A DNA stretch of 64,000 nt from Zoogloea sp. (GTDB lineage Bacteria; Pseudomonadota; Gammaproteobacteria; Burkholderiales; Rhodocyclaceae): the NCBI GenBank assembly GCA_016703645.1, contig JADJBR010000007.1:682001-746000 (forward strand), read 5' to 3'. Shown here piece by piece: positions 22,277-31,880 of this stretch (position 1 is the stretch's first letter; the number at the start of each line of letters is the position of its first letter). The notes beneath the pieces were generated by a model. It ran no database searches, was not told the origin of the DNA, and worked only from the letters and a program-made list of their open reading frames with translations. The position numbers and the translations under genes are program-made.

Positions 22277-25200
22277 CCACCGGTGGCCATTGCAGACACC
22301 GGCAGCACCGATCAGAACACCCTCCTGTCGAAGGACGCTGCCAGCGGGGTGCTGACCAACGACAGCGACATCGATGGAGGGAGCTTGAATGTGACCTCGA
22401 TCTCCTTCGGAAGTGGTAGTGGTGTCCCGGTGGCCTCCGGCGGCACAACCGTCAACGGCGCCTTTGGTAGCTTGCTGATTGCCCCGAACGGCAGCTACAC
22501 CTATACCCCGGGCGATGCGGCAAAGGCGCTTGTCGCCGGCCAGTCAGCCAACGATGTTTTCACCTACAGCGTTTCTGACGGCAATGGCGGCACCGCGACA
22601 ACCACGCTGACCATCCAGGTGAACGGCCTGAACGATGCGCCAGTGATCGGCGGTATTGCGACCGGCAATGTGTCCGAAGACGGAACCCTCGCCACGGGTG
22701 GCAACCTGACCATCACCGACCCCGATGCGGGCCAGTCTTCATTCATTGCCCAGACTGCCCAGGGCACCTATGGCACGCTGAGCTTGCAATCAAACGGCAG
22801 CTGGAGCTACAGCCTCGATAACGCATCCACCAACGTGCAGTCCCTGAAACAGGGAGAGGTGGTCGAGGACCACTTCAACGTTCAAGCCGCCGATGGCACG
22901 GTGACCACTTTGGTCATCAATGTCACGGGCACAAACGATGAGCCGGTGGTCGGAACAGCCACCGTGAATGTTTCCGAGGAGGGCTTGGCGGCAGGTATCG
23001 CTGACAGCAACGGCAGCACCGACACCACAAACCTGACCACCGCCGGTGGCACGATCAGCGTATCCGACGTGGATGGCAATCCCCTCAACGTAACGCTGAC
23101 CGCACCGACGACAGCGCTGACATCCAATGGCGTCGCCATCACCTGGACAGGCAGTGACTCCAAGCTGCTGATCGGCAGTGCCGGTAGCGTGGAAATTGTT
23201 CGGGCGACGATCAGCGATGACGGCACCCACACGGTGAAACTATCTGGCCCGATCGACCATCCCGTCACGACCGAGGAAGACCTCGTCACCCTGGACCTGG
23301 GGATCAAGGTCAGCGATGGCGTGACCACCACCACCAGCACCCTGACGGTCAACGTGGAGGACGATGCACCCAAGGCCGGCTCCGTCGTCCAGGCCATCGA
23401 AGTTCCGCCCCAGGACACCAATCTCCTGATCATTCTCGACAACTCCGGCAGCATGAACACGGCAGATGGCGTAGGTGGCACGACACGCCTGCGCTCGGCG
23501 ATCACGGCGCTCAATCAGTTGATCGACACTTACGACACGCTCGGTGAAGTTCGCATCCGCATCGTCACTTTCAACAGCGCCGCGTCGGCCGTGGGAACCA
23601 CATGGACGACAGTCACGGTAGGCAAGGGGCAACTGGCAGCAGTTACCCTGGGAGGGACCACCAACTACGATGCGGCAATTGCCGCCGGACAAACGGCATT
23701 CACGTCGACGGGCAAACTCGCCTCCGGCCAGAATGTGGCTTACTTCCTGTCCGATGGTGTTCCCAATTCCGGCACGGGCATCGGAACCGCCGACGAGACA
23801 GCCTGGAAAGCCTTCCTGACCGCCAACGACATCACCAGTTACGCCCTCGGCATGGGAACCGGCGCATCTCAGGCTCCGCTGAATCCGATTGCCTATGATG
23901 GCCTGACGGACACCAATCTCGACGCCAAGGTCATCAGCGACTTCAGTCAACTGTCAAGCGCGCTGCAGGCAACCGTTCCCCAGTCGGCCAGTGGCGACAT
24001 TCTTTCCGGTGGCCTGCTTGGCGGTGCGTCCGGGTTCGGTGCCGACGGTGGCCACATTCAGTCAATCAAGGTGGATGGAATCACCTACACCTATGACCCG
24101 ACGGGCAGCACCAGTGTCTCGGTCACGGGCGGAACCAGTCAGGGCACCTACGATCCGGCCACTCACCAACTGACCGTACGCACTGACGACGGCGGCACCC
24201 TTGTGGTGAACATGAACACCGGTGGCTACAGCTATACGCCCCGGCCAACCGTGACCACCCCGATTGTTGACGGTTTCGACTTCGTGTTGATCGACAAGGA
24301 CGGCGACACCGCGGGGGCGAGCGTGACCTTCAACGTGAGCCGTGAGGCCGAGGCCGTTGTCACCCTGACCAGCACCACCCAGCTCATCGACTCAAGCACC
24401 CTCGGGCTGGCCGGGGAGTACTACGGCTACAACGAGACCACCTCAGGTGTCACCCGTACCCACGCCGACGACACGACGCTGGGCAATCTTGACAGGCTCT
24501 CCGACATGACGACCATCGTCAATGGACGCAGCGGGGAGACCATTCTCGGTACTTACGAAGAGGCGCCGGCCTCGGGATCTGACGCGACGTTCAGCGCCGA
24601 CAAGATCGACTATGGATTCGGCTACACCACCGGCAGCACGACCGCGGCGGCAGTCAACGGTAATCTGGGCAACAACCCGACGCTCGGGGCCAACATGGAT
24701 GTGAACTCGGGGGCTCTCTACAACTTCCTCCGCGGCGGCACGACCGGCTCCGACGCGGTCGATCTGCAGACCACCACGGGTGTTGGCAACACCACCGATT
24801 CCGGTCTCCGTTTCGTTGGCCTGATGAACGTGGCGGGTGGCACCTACGACATCCGCGTTACCGCAGATGACGGCTTCCGGGTCAATGTCGGTGGTGCAAC
24901 CGTGGCCATGTTCGATGGCATCCAGTCGCCCACGGAACGTGTTTTCACCAATATCAGTCTGGAGAGCGGCCTGCAGCCCATTGAGATCGTCTATTGGGAG
25001 CAAGGGGGCAACGCACGCTTGCGCATCGAGGTCAAGTTGAGTAGCGAGCCGGTCACCGCCTACAAGACCCTGGGCACCGAGGAGTTCGCCCTGTTCACGC
25101 CCACCAGCGCCCCGACACTGACCGAGACGCAGGACATCATCGAGAGTACGACCCAGAACGGTGCCTGGCTGCTCCGCTCCGGCGAGCGGCTTGACGGCAC

Positions 25201-25740
25201 GGACGGAAATGACCACATCACCGGCAGTGACGCGAAGGACGTGATCTACGCCGGCCTTGGCAATGACACGGTAACCGGTGGCAGCGGCGCCAGCCTGATT
25301 TCCGGTGGGGCCGGCAATGACACGCTCACCGGTGGCCTGGGCTCGGATACCTTCAAGTGGTCCCTGGGTGATGCGGGCACGGCCGGGGCCCCGGCCATCG
25401 ACGCCATCACCGACTTCGACAAGAGTGCCGCTCTCAGCGGCGGTGACGTGCTTGACCTCAGTGATCTACTACAGGGTGAAAGTCATAGCGGAGTGACCCC
25501 GGGCAATCTGGGTAGCTACCTGCACTTCGAGAAATCGGGCACCGACACCGTCGTGCATATCAGCAGTACCGGGGGCTATACCGGCGGCACCTTCAGCCCG
25601 GCGGCAACCGATCAGAAGATCGTGCTGCAAGGTGTGGATCTGACCAACAGCGGGGCCCTGAGCACCGATGCGCAGATCATTCAGGATCTGCTCACCAAGG
25701 GCAAACTGAGCGCCGACTGACGCCAGGAAGACCGCAAACA

Positions 25741-25770
25741 GAAGGGGGCCTCGAGGGAGGCCCCCTTCTT
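25741..25770. terminator. Bidirectional terminator between adhesin and lapD
   Basis: The 10-bp stem GAAGGGGGCC/GGCCCCCTTC (25741-25750 and 25759-25768) has an eight-base loop and lies 20 bases after the adhesin stop, in the convergent gap before the lapD stop. The T-tract on the plus strand is short. Confidence 0.7.
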
Positions 25771-25801
25771 CCGCTGCCAGCTCAACGCCAACGCCCAATC
25801 G

Positions 25802-27730
25802 TCAGGAGACGGCCATACGTCTCGAAGCCTCGGGGCCGGTCATGCCACCAACCCCGAGCGCGCCAGCCGCTGCCCATTCCTCGGCCGAATGAACCTGCTC
25901 GGCATACACAACCACATCCAGCCCCCGCGCCACATCGACGATGGCCTTGACGAGGCGTTGGTGCCCGACGTTTTCATGCAGACCGGCGACAAAGCTGCCA
26001 TCCAGTTTGAGGTAGGCCAGGCGCAGGGCATACAAGCGCGGCAAGGCAGCAAGCTGTCGCCCGAAATGCTCAATCCCCAAATGTGCGCCATGCCGTGCAA
26101 GCACTTCCGCCAAAGGCTCAAGCCCGGCCAGACTGGCGTCCAGCCCCCGCTCGCTAACCTCCACGGAAATCCGCGACGCGGCCTCTCCGGCCGTCGCCAA
26201 CAGGATGTCGAGCGCATCAAGGAAGCCCGCCTCAATGAGGGAGCGGGGCGCCACATTGATCGCAATGGGCTCGGCGGACGCCGCAAGGCGAGCAATGCCG
26301 AGCCGGACCGCCTCAAGGTCGCAGGCCGCCGCGAGGCCCACCCGAACCGCGGCCGGCATGAACTGCCCGGCCGTCAACACCGAACCGCCGGTAGGCAGCC
26401 GAAGCATGTATTCCCGATGGACCAGGCGACCCTCAACGCTCAGTACGGGATAGCTGGTGAGGGTGAATTCGTGGCGGGACAGCGCTGCCTCAAGCATCTC
26501 ACGCCACCCCTCGGCGCCCGGCACCGGGATGGGCAAGGGGGAGCCGCCCGGCTCTGCGACGATACAACCCTCGGCTTCCGCCCGCATCAGGGCAGAATCG
26601 ACTCGTGCCATCAAAGCCCCTGGCGTATCGTCGCGCCGATAGGCCACGGCTGCGGCGTCCAGGCGCAGGCGATACGCACCGTCGTCCAGTTCAAGATCCA
26701 GCGCGATAACGGCGCTGCACAGACGCTCGAGCATCGCTCGTCCGTCAGCCAAACCCAGGCCGGGAACCAGCACCCCGAACTCGGCACCGCCAAGGCGCCC
26801 CAATGCCACGTCGTCTCCCTCTTCCAGCCCGACTCTCAGCACCTCGGCCACCGCGGTCAGCCACTCATCGGTCCGCGCCCGCCCGAGTTTCTGATTGAGT
26901 ACGACGAGATCTGCGATGCGCAGCACGGCAAGACAGCCTCCCGGTGTCACGTCCGGGTCGGAGAGCACGCGACGGAGTTCGCCGTTGAAGGCCGCCCGAT
27001 TCAGGAGGCCCGTACCACTGTCGTGACTGCCCTCGTCACGCAATAGCGCTATGCGGCCGGCCTGCTCGGCAAACAGCATGCGGACGCGCTCGGACATACG
27101 GTTCAGCGCGCGGGCCATGCTCTGAAGCTCGAGTACTCGCGGCTCGTCAATGACACGGAACTGGCCGGCTCCGATGGCCTCGGCCTGCTCGGCCATCTCG
27201 TCCAGGGGCCGGCGCACCCAGCGCAGCAGCATCGACACGGCCATGGCCCAGAACAGGCCGATTGCAAGCATCACGCTTCCCAGCTGCAGAGATCCACGCC
27301 ACAACGAACGGTACGCATAGCTGCGTGCAGCCAGTACGTTGACCTTACCCACCTGCCGCCAACCATCGCTGACCAGGGCCTGCCCCGGACGGGCCTCCAG
27401 GGGCACCAAGGAAATCAACCAAGCGGGTACGCCTTCGGCCGTGTCCTCCTGGGTGCGCTCGACAAGTACGCGACCTGATGGGTCGGTGAAGCGGATCTGC
27501 CGATAGTGCCCGCCGTCGAAAAGCGCTGTCACCAGCAGCTCCATGGTGGCCACGTCCTTGCTTTGCTGGGACATGGACAAGGCCAATGACACGGCGCCGT
27601 CACTGGCCTGGGCGCTCAACTGCTGCTCGAAGTAACTGCGCGCAGTCAAGAGGCTGACGGTGAAGGCGCCAACCAGCACCACCGTCATGGCCACCACCAC
27701 ACTGATCCATAATCTTCTCAGGAGGGACAT
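25802..27730 (-). CDS. lapD: LapD-like c-di-GMP receptor, degenerate GGDEF-EAL
   Basis: Inner-membrane receptor expected to bind c-di-GMP in the cytoplasm and sequester the protease LapG in the periplasm, keeping the adhesin on the cell. I chose the ATG at 27730 (AAGGA six bases upstream), giving 642 residues, close to known LapD. Order: membrane helix (5-27), periplasmic LapD/MoxY-type domain (about 28-150), second helix (about 155-180), HAMP, GGDEF-like domain with RLGGAEF replacing RxGGDEF, and EAL-like domain with EYMLRL replacing EALLR. Both enzymatic motifs are degenerate, as expected for a receptor rather than an enzyme. The frame is intact. Its stop faces the adhesin stop, and lapG lies ten bases upstream. 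Confidence 0.92.
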   Translation of the reverse strand: MSLLRRLWISVVVAMTVVLVGAFTVSLLTARSYFEQQLSAQASDGAVSLALSMSQQSKDVATMELLVTALFDGGHYRQIRFTDPSGRVLVERTQEDTAEGVPAWLISLVPLEARPGQALVSDGWRQVGKVNVLAARSYAYRSLWRGSLQLGSVMLAIGLFWAMAVSMLLRWVRRPLDEMAEQAEAIGAGQFRVIDEPRVLELQSMARALNRMSERVRMLFAEQAGRIALLRDEGSHDSGTGLLNRAAFNGELRRVLSDPDVTPGGCLAVLRIADLVVLNQKLGRARTDEWLTAVAEVLRVGLEEGDDVALGRLGGAEFGVLVPGLGLADGRAMLERLCSAVIALDLELDDGAYRLRLDAAAVAYRRDDTPGALMARVDSALMRAEAEGCIVAEPGGSPLPIPVPGAEGWREMLEAALSRHEFTLTSYPVLSVEGRLVHREYMLRLPTGGSVLTAGQFMPAAVRVGLAAACDLEAVRLGIARLAASAEPIAINVAPRSLIEAGFLDALDILLATAGEAASRISVEVSERGLDASLAGLEPLAEVLARHGAHLGIEHFGRQLAALPRLYALRLAYLKLDGSFVAGLHENVGHQRLVKAIVDVARGLDVVVYAEQVHSAEEWAAAGALGVGGMTGPEASRRMAVS

Positions 27731-27740
27731 TTCCATTCCT

Positions 27741-28450
27741 TCACGGCGTATAGCCTTCCGAACGCATGCGCAAGAGCAGCTCCCGCCAGCGGGACACCCG
27801 GTCCACCGGACTCGACGCCTGGCTGGCACCGCCGACAAAGACACCCTGCATGTTGAAACTGAAAACAGGCGCGAGATCCGGACGCCCCGTTGCCGGCCGG
27901 ATCTCGGAAATCAGGTTGTCGAGCACCAGGGGTACTGCGTCGGGCGATGGGTAATAACTCAGTACCATATGGGCCTGACTCACGCCGCTGCCTGCACCGC
28001 CCACGGTGGCCCGTACATAGGTCATGCGCAAACGGTCTTCGGCAATGCCAAGCTCACGCAAGGTGAAATACTTGGCAAAGACGAAGTCCTCGCAATCACC
28101 TGCCCCCCGGCAATCGTCTCCATGGGCGTTGCCCAATAATCGGCCTGGGACCACACCGCATTGTCGTCGGCAAAGCGGACGCGGCGGTTGAAATAATCAT
28201 TGATCCTGCGAAGCTGCTCATCCTCACCCAGACCACGCCAGCCGCCGAGGGCATTGCGCCACGCATCAACGGCCTCGCCCCCTGCCGACCCAAAGCGCTG
28301 CTGAGCAGCAAGTCGCATGCGCTCCAGCTCGAAGCCGCACTGGGCAACATCCACCCCCACGCCGACGAGACAGATGACCCCGAGCAATCCTCCCAGACGG
28401 CGCAGGGCCAAGAAGTCAACTGGGCCGCGGAGAGGAAGGTGAAATGGCAT
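27741..28450 (-). pseudogene. lapG: LapG-like periplasmic adhesin protease, frameshifted
   Basis: Transglutaminase-like Cys protease expected to cut the adhesin at its N-terminal di-alanine site when LapD is not bound to c-di-GMP. The N-terminal hydrophobic segment (LGGLLGVICLVGVGVDV) would export or anchor it. The catalytic triad is readable: Cys in GAGDCEDF, His in SQAHMVLSYY, Asp in LVLDNL. The frame breaks at six Gs (plus-strand Cs 28103-28108) directly before the Cys motif. A seventh G would give METIAGGAGDCEDF and a protein of about 236 residues. As written the frame ends without Cys, His or Asp. Start uncertain: ATG at 28450 or 28501, neither with a good Shine-Dalgarno sequence. Confidence 0.88.
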
Positions 28451-28546
28451 CACGGAACGGAAAACACGTACTTCCTGCACGGAGTGCCCTGGGGACAGCA
28501 TGCCCGGTGGATCAAATGTGCTTGGGGCCAGAAGAGTGAGGATCAA

Positions 28547-28751
28547 CGGCAGGGATCGGAAAAAGTTAAGCTTTGTGTTTTGCCGCCGACAATTGTGAAA
28601 TATTTATTCGAAGCAAGCATCCAGGCCATGTAACCGAGCCAGGAAAGAAATAATGCGCAAATCAAGCGTCCAACGACGCCTAAAATCACGCTGCATTCTG
28701 GAACGACAGCTCATCGCATGATCAGCCTGCATTCCAGACCCCTTCTCCCCC
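28547..28751. promoter_or_regulatory. Divergent lapG / TolC-like gene intergenic region
   Basis: About 205 bases, distinctly more AT-rich than the surroundings around 28560-28615 (for example AATTGTGAAATATTTATTC). It must hold the promoters for lapG-lapD on the minus strand and the TolC-like gene on the plus strand. I could not assign clear -35/-10 pairs. Confidence 0.4.
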
Positions 28752-30593
28752 ATGAACGAGATGACAATGTTCAACGCAACAACGCTGTCCGCCAGCCTCG
28801 CGCTTTGCTTCGTGGCAACATCGTTTGCCCAGGCGGGAACTCCCGGCACGCTGCCGGACGCCATCGAAAAGGCCGTTCTCCGCAACCCCGAGGTGCTTGC
28901 CAGACTGCACAACTACCAGGCATCTGACGCTGAACGGGACGTGGCACGCGGAGGCTTGTTCCCTCGCATCGACCTGCAAGGCTATACCGGCCGGGAACGG
29001 CGTGAAACGCCGACCAGCCCTTCCGACACCTACACGCGGCCGGGCTATCAACTGCAACTGCGCCAGCTGCTCTTCGACGGCTTCGCCACCGGCAACGAAG
29101 TGAAACGCCTGGGGTTCGCGCGGGCAGTCCGGTATTTCGAACTCCTTGGCACCACTGACGAGATCGCCTACGAGGCCGCTCGTGCCTACCTGGATGTCCA
29201 GCGCTACCGCGACTTGAGCAAATTGGCCCAGGAAAACTGGGCCATCCACAAGGAAACCGTGGACCAGATCGAACGGCGAGTGAAAGCCGGTGTGGGCCGC
29301 CGCGTGGACCTGGAACAAGCCTTCGGCCGGCTGGCCCTGGCCCAATCCAACTGGCTGACCGAAAGCTCCAACCTCCACGATGTCAGCCAGCGCTACCAAC
29401 GTGTGGTGGGTGAAGCCCCCGCGGACAAGCTCGAAGCAAGCCCGGCTCTGGGTCAACAATTGCCCATCGAAAAAGACCTGTTGCGACAGGCTATCAATGA
29501 CAACCCCAGCTTCCGTGCAGCGGTTGCCAACATCCGCTCCTCCCGGGCCAACATTGACGTCCAGCGTGCCAACAATCTGCCGACCGTCGAGTTTCGCGCC
29601 AGTACCGGCATGGACAAGAACCTTCTTGGCGTCACCGGCGAAACCAACTCGACGGCACTGCAGGTGCTGCTCAACTGGAATCTCTACAAGGGTGGCTCCG
29701 ATGAGGCACGCATCCGCCAGTCCCACGAGCAGCTCTACAACGCCACCGATCTGCGTGACAAAGCCTGCCGAGACGTCCGACAGCAAACAGCGATCGCCTG
29801 GAACGACGTTAAGAAGCTCAAGGAGCAACTCGTCTACCTGGAACAGCACCAGCTTTCCACCGAGAAAGCTCGGGATGCCTATCGTCAGCAGTTCGACATC
29901 GGCCAGCGCAGCCTGCTTGACGTACTCAACACCGAAAACGAACTCTTCGATGCAAAGCGGGCAACAGTGCGCGCCCGCTATGATCTGACCCAGGCCGAAC
30001 TGCGTGTACTCACCCAGACGCATCGCATTCTGCCCGCCGTGCAACTCACCTCCGTCGCCAAGACGGCCCCCGAGGAAGCAGGTGTCACAGACCCGGCACA
30101 GGACGACGTGGTCCACTGCAGCACCGAACTACCGAACGTACCGCCTCTTGACACCATCGGTGCCATGCGGGGTCGCCCTGAACCTGCGCCCGTGCCCTTG
30201 CCTGCCGCCAGCGCCACGGCAGCGGCGGCCGTACCCGTGGCGGCCACCACGCCTGCCACCACCCCCGCCATCGAATCGCTGGTCAAGTCCTGGGCGGCTG
30301 CCTGGTCCGCAAAGGATTTCAAAGGCTACAAGACTTTCTATTCGCCCCGCTTCCAGCCGGAACAGGGCAAGCTTGATGCCTGGATGGCCCTGCGCGAAAA
30401 GCGCCTCGCCAAACCCGGCGATATCACTGTGACGGTTGAAAAGCTGAACGTGCGCAACGTATCCGCCACGGCTGCCGAGGCCAGCTTCACCCAGCACTAC
30501 CGATCCGCCGACTTCAAGGACGCCGGGCCAAAGACGCTTCACTACGAGCTCGAAAACGGGCAATGGAAGATCGTCCGCGAATCAAATCGCTGA
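28752..30593 (+). CDS. TolC-family outer membrane protein (LapE-like) with C-terminal NTF2-like domain
   Basis: Likely the outer-membrane exit duct for the adhesin. A signal peptide ends at about residue 28 (SFAQA). The TolC-type body (about 30-440) shows the two-fold repeat: LPDAIEKAVLRNPEV, LRQLLFDGF, then VLLNWNLYKGG and FDIGQRSLLDVLNTENELF. After an Ala/Pro-rich linker (about 455-510) comes an extra domain of about 105 residues beginning LVKSWAAAWSAKDFKGYKTF and ending LENGQWKIVRES, which resembles the NTF2/SnoaL-like domain at the end of Cds6-type proteins. Total 613 residues, longer than usual TolC. Later ATGs at 28761 and 28767 are possible starts. The frame is intact. Confidence 0.88.
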   Translation: MNEMTMFNATTLSASLALCFVATSFAQAGTPGTLPDAIEKAVLRNPEVLARLHNYQASDAERDVARGGLFPRIDLQGYTGRERRETPTSPSDTYTRPGYQLQLRQLLFDGFATGNEVKRLGFARAVRYFELLGTTDEIAYEAARAYLDVQRYRDLSKLAQENWAIHKETVDQIERRVKAGVGRRVDLEQAFGRLALAQSNWLTESSNLHDVSQRYQRVVGEAPADKLEASPALGQQLPIEKDLLRQAINDNPSFRAAVANIRSSRANIDVQRANNLPTVEFRASTGMDKNLLGVTGETNSTALQVLLNWNLYKGGSDEARIRQSHEQLYNATDLRDKACRDVRQQTAIAWNDVKKLKEQLVYLEQHQLSTEKARDAYRQQFDIGQRSLLDVLNTENELFDAKRATVRARYDLTQAELRVLTQTHRILPAVQLTSVAKTAPEEAGVTDPAQDDVVHCSTELPNVPPLDTIGAMRGRPEPAPVPLPAASATAAAAVPVAATTPATTPAIESLVKSWAAAWSAKDFKGYKTFYSPRFQPEQGKLDAWMALREKRLAKPGDITVTVEKLNVRNVSATAAEASFTQHYRSADFKDAGPKTLHYELENGQWKIVRESNR

Positions 30594-30630
30594 TCCTTCC
30601 CGCCGCCCCTGCTTTTCAGGAGGCGGTATC

Positions 30631-30668
30631 AATAAAAAATGGGAGCCAATCGGCTCCCATTTTTTATT
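30631..30668. terminator. Bidirectional terminator, TolC-like gene / Rieske gene
   Basis: A perfect 17-bp stem, AATAAAAAATGGGAGCC and its complement, with loop AATC. The terminal A/T tracts give a T-run on both strands. It lies between convergent stops at 30593 and 30682. Confidence 0.93.
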
Positions 30669-30681
30669 GCGTTCGGACACG

Positions 30682-31785
30682 TCAGAGGTGTGGCTGGATG
30701 ATGCGCCGATAAAATTCGTGAAAATGCTGCATCCCGTCTTCATAGGGTGACTGGTAGGGCCCGACCTCATTGCGCCCCTCACGCATCAATGCCAGACGCC
30801 CGCGATCCATGCGCTCGCCAATATCGTCGTCTTCAATCGCGGTTTCCATATATGCGGCCTGCTCGGCCTCAACGAAATCGCGCTCAAACTCGAGGATCTC
30901 TTCGGGATAGTAGAACTCGACCACGTTGGTGGTCTTATTCACGTCCGTCGGAATCAGGGTACTCACCACCAGCACATGGGGGTACCACTCGACCATGATG
31001 TTGGGAAAGTAGGTCAACCAGATGGCACCGTGCTTCGGCATTTCACCGCCATGACAGGCCATGACGGCCTCGTGCCAGCGCTTGTAGGTGGGGGAACCGG
31101 GCTTCTGAAGGGAGGTGATCCCGACGCGCTGCACCGAATACCATTCACCAAACTGCCACGTCAGGTCATCGCAGGTGACGAACTGACCAAGCCCCGGATG
31201 GAAGGGCACCACGTGATAGTCCTCGAGGTAGACCTCGATGAACGTCTTCCAGTTGTAGTTGCAGTGATGGATCTCGACCTTGTCGAGCTTGTAACCGGCA
31301 AAGTTGAGCTCCCTTGCCACCTGCATGCCCGCCAGATCGGCATTGGCAGAACGCGGACCCTTGAACAGCAGGCCCTGCCAGTTCTCAAGCTTTTGGCGCT
31401 GCAGATTAAGACAGGGATTGTCCGCAAAATGCGGTGCGCCAATGAGCAAGCCGTCGGGATTGTAGGTCCAGCGGTGAATCGGACAGACGATGTTCCTGTC
31501 AGCCGTTCCGGCGCCTTGCAACATGATGGCCTGGCGATGGCGGCAGATGTTGGACATCTGGTAGAAGCCATCTTCACGATTGATCAACAGCTTGGAGTGG
31601 TCCAGCCATTCGAGGGAACGGTACCGATCAAGCTCCGGCACCATGAGTTCGTGGCCGACGTAGCCCGGACCGGCATCGAAAAGGAGACGTTTCTCCAGTT
31701 CAAAAACCTTGTCATCGAAGTACCACGAGACCGGCAACTGGGAAACCGCCGGCGAAAGAAGTGCCTGAGAAGCAATGTCAGACAT
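30682..31785 (-). CDS. Rieske non-heme iron oxygenase, alpha-subunit type
   Basis: A 367-residue ring-hydroxylating-oxygenase-type protein. The Rieske [2Fe-2S] site is CRHRQA near residue 81 and CPIHRW near 101. The mononuclear iron motif is seen in EDYHVVPFHPGL (two His, near 188-195) with a later acidic ligand not assigned. An RBS-like AGGGGG lies six bases before the ATG. No ferredoxin, reductase or beta subunit is encoded nearby. It is transcribed divergently from xseB-ispA-dxs. From memory, a Rieske gene occurs beside these isoprenoid genes in other betaproteobacteria, so a polyprenyl or quinone-related substrate is possible, but the substrate is unknown. Confidence 0.88.
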   Translation of the reverse strand: MSDIASQALLSPAVSQLPVSWYFDDKVFELEKRLLFDAGPGYVGHELMVPELDRYRSLEWLDHSKLLINREDGFYQMSNICRHRQAIMLQGAGTADRNIVCPIHRWTYNPDGLLIGAPHFADNPCLNLQRQKLENWQGLLFKGPRSANADLAGMQVARELNFAGYKLDKVEIHHCNYNWKTFIEVYLEDYHVVPFHPGLGQFVTCDDLTWQFGEWYSVQRVGITSLQKPGSPTYKRWHEAVMACHGGEMPKHGAIWLTYFPNIMVEWYPHVLVVSTLIPTDVNKTTNVVEFYYPEEILEFERDFVEAEQAAYMETAIEDDDIGERMDRGRLALMREGRNEVGPYQSPYEDGMQHFHEFYRRIIQPHL

Positions 31786-31823
31786 CCCGAACCCCCTGAT
31801 TCAAAGCGAAAGCCCGAAACGTA

Positions 31824-31853
31824 AAACGCGAGATTATATAGTATTACGCGTTT
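31824..31853. promoter_or_regulatory. Palindrome over the Rieske-gene promoter
   Basis: Arms AAACGCG (31824-31830) and CGCGTTT (31847-31853) flank an AT-rich centre that contains TATAAT on the minus strand (31833-31838), the probable -10 of the Rieske gene. The right arm touches the TTGACC -35 box of the xseB promoter. The layout suits a repressor operator controlling one or both directions; no regulator gene is adjacent. Confidence 0.5.
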
Positions 31854-31880
31854 GACCTGAAGCCCAGCCATAGGCTATTT
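31852..31880 (+). promoter_or_regulatory. Sigma-70 type promoter for xseB-ispA-dxs
   Basis: TTGACC (31852-31857), a 17-base spacer and CTATTT (31875-31880), 32 bases before the xseB ATG. Spacing is ideal. No competing promoter was seen before the operon. Confidence 0.6.

Larger units (their letters stand above)
11505..25720 (+). pseudogene. Giant LapA-type RTX adhesin, interrupted by frameshifts
   Basis: Surface/biofilm adhesin of about 4,740 residues once frames are joined. The N-terminal retention module (residues 1-180) contains PAAG (residues 123-126), matching the LapG di-alanine cleavage site. Then come about nine cadherin/Ig-like repeats with NDSDPDGD motifs and many VCBS-type repeats, including a 999-bp three-domain unit present five times and a 591-bp unit. 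After 22.3 kb the repeats become unique. A von Willebrand A domain (from about 23.4 kb; MIDAS DNSGSM, then TTNYDAA and LSDGVPN) and a PA14-like domain (24.4-25.05 kb; GEYYGYNE, TADDGFRVNVGG) follow. RTX nonapeptides (GLGNDTVTGG, GGAGNDTLTGG; 25.2-25.35 kb) and a T1SS C-terminal signal end the protein. Single missing bases near 15160, 16454, 16755 and 19775 split it into five frames. Confidence 0.9.

Noticed and set aside
11505-25720. Five separate adhesin genes
   Set aside because: Each break follows a single-base difference from a paralogous repeat, and the protein pattern continues in the next frame without loss. One interrupted gene explains everything.
25802-27730. Active diguanylate cyclase/phosphodiesterase
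   Set aside because: GGDEF and EAL signatures are both altered (RLGGAEF, EYMLRL), and the periplasmic domain and lapG neighbour fit the receptor LapD.
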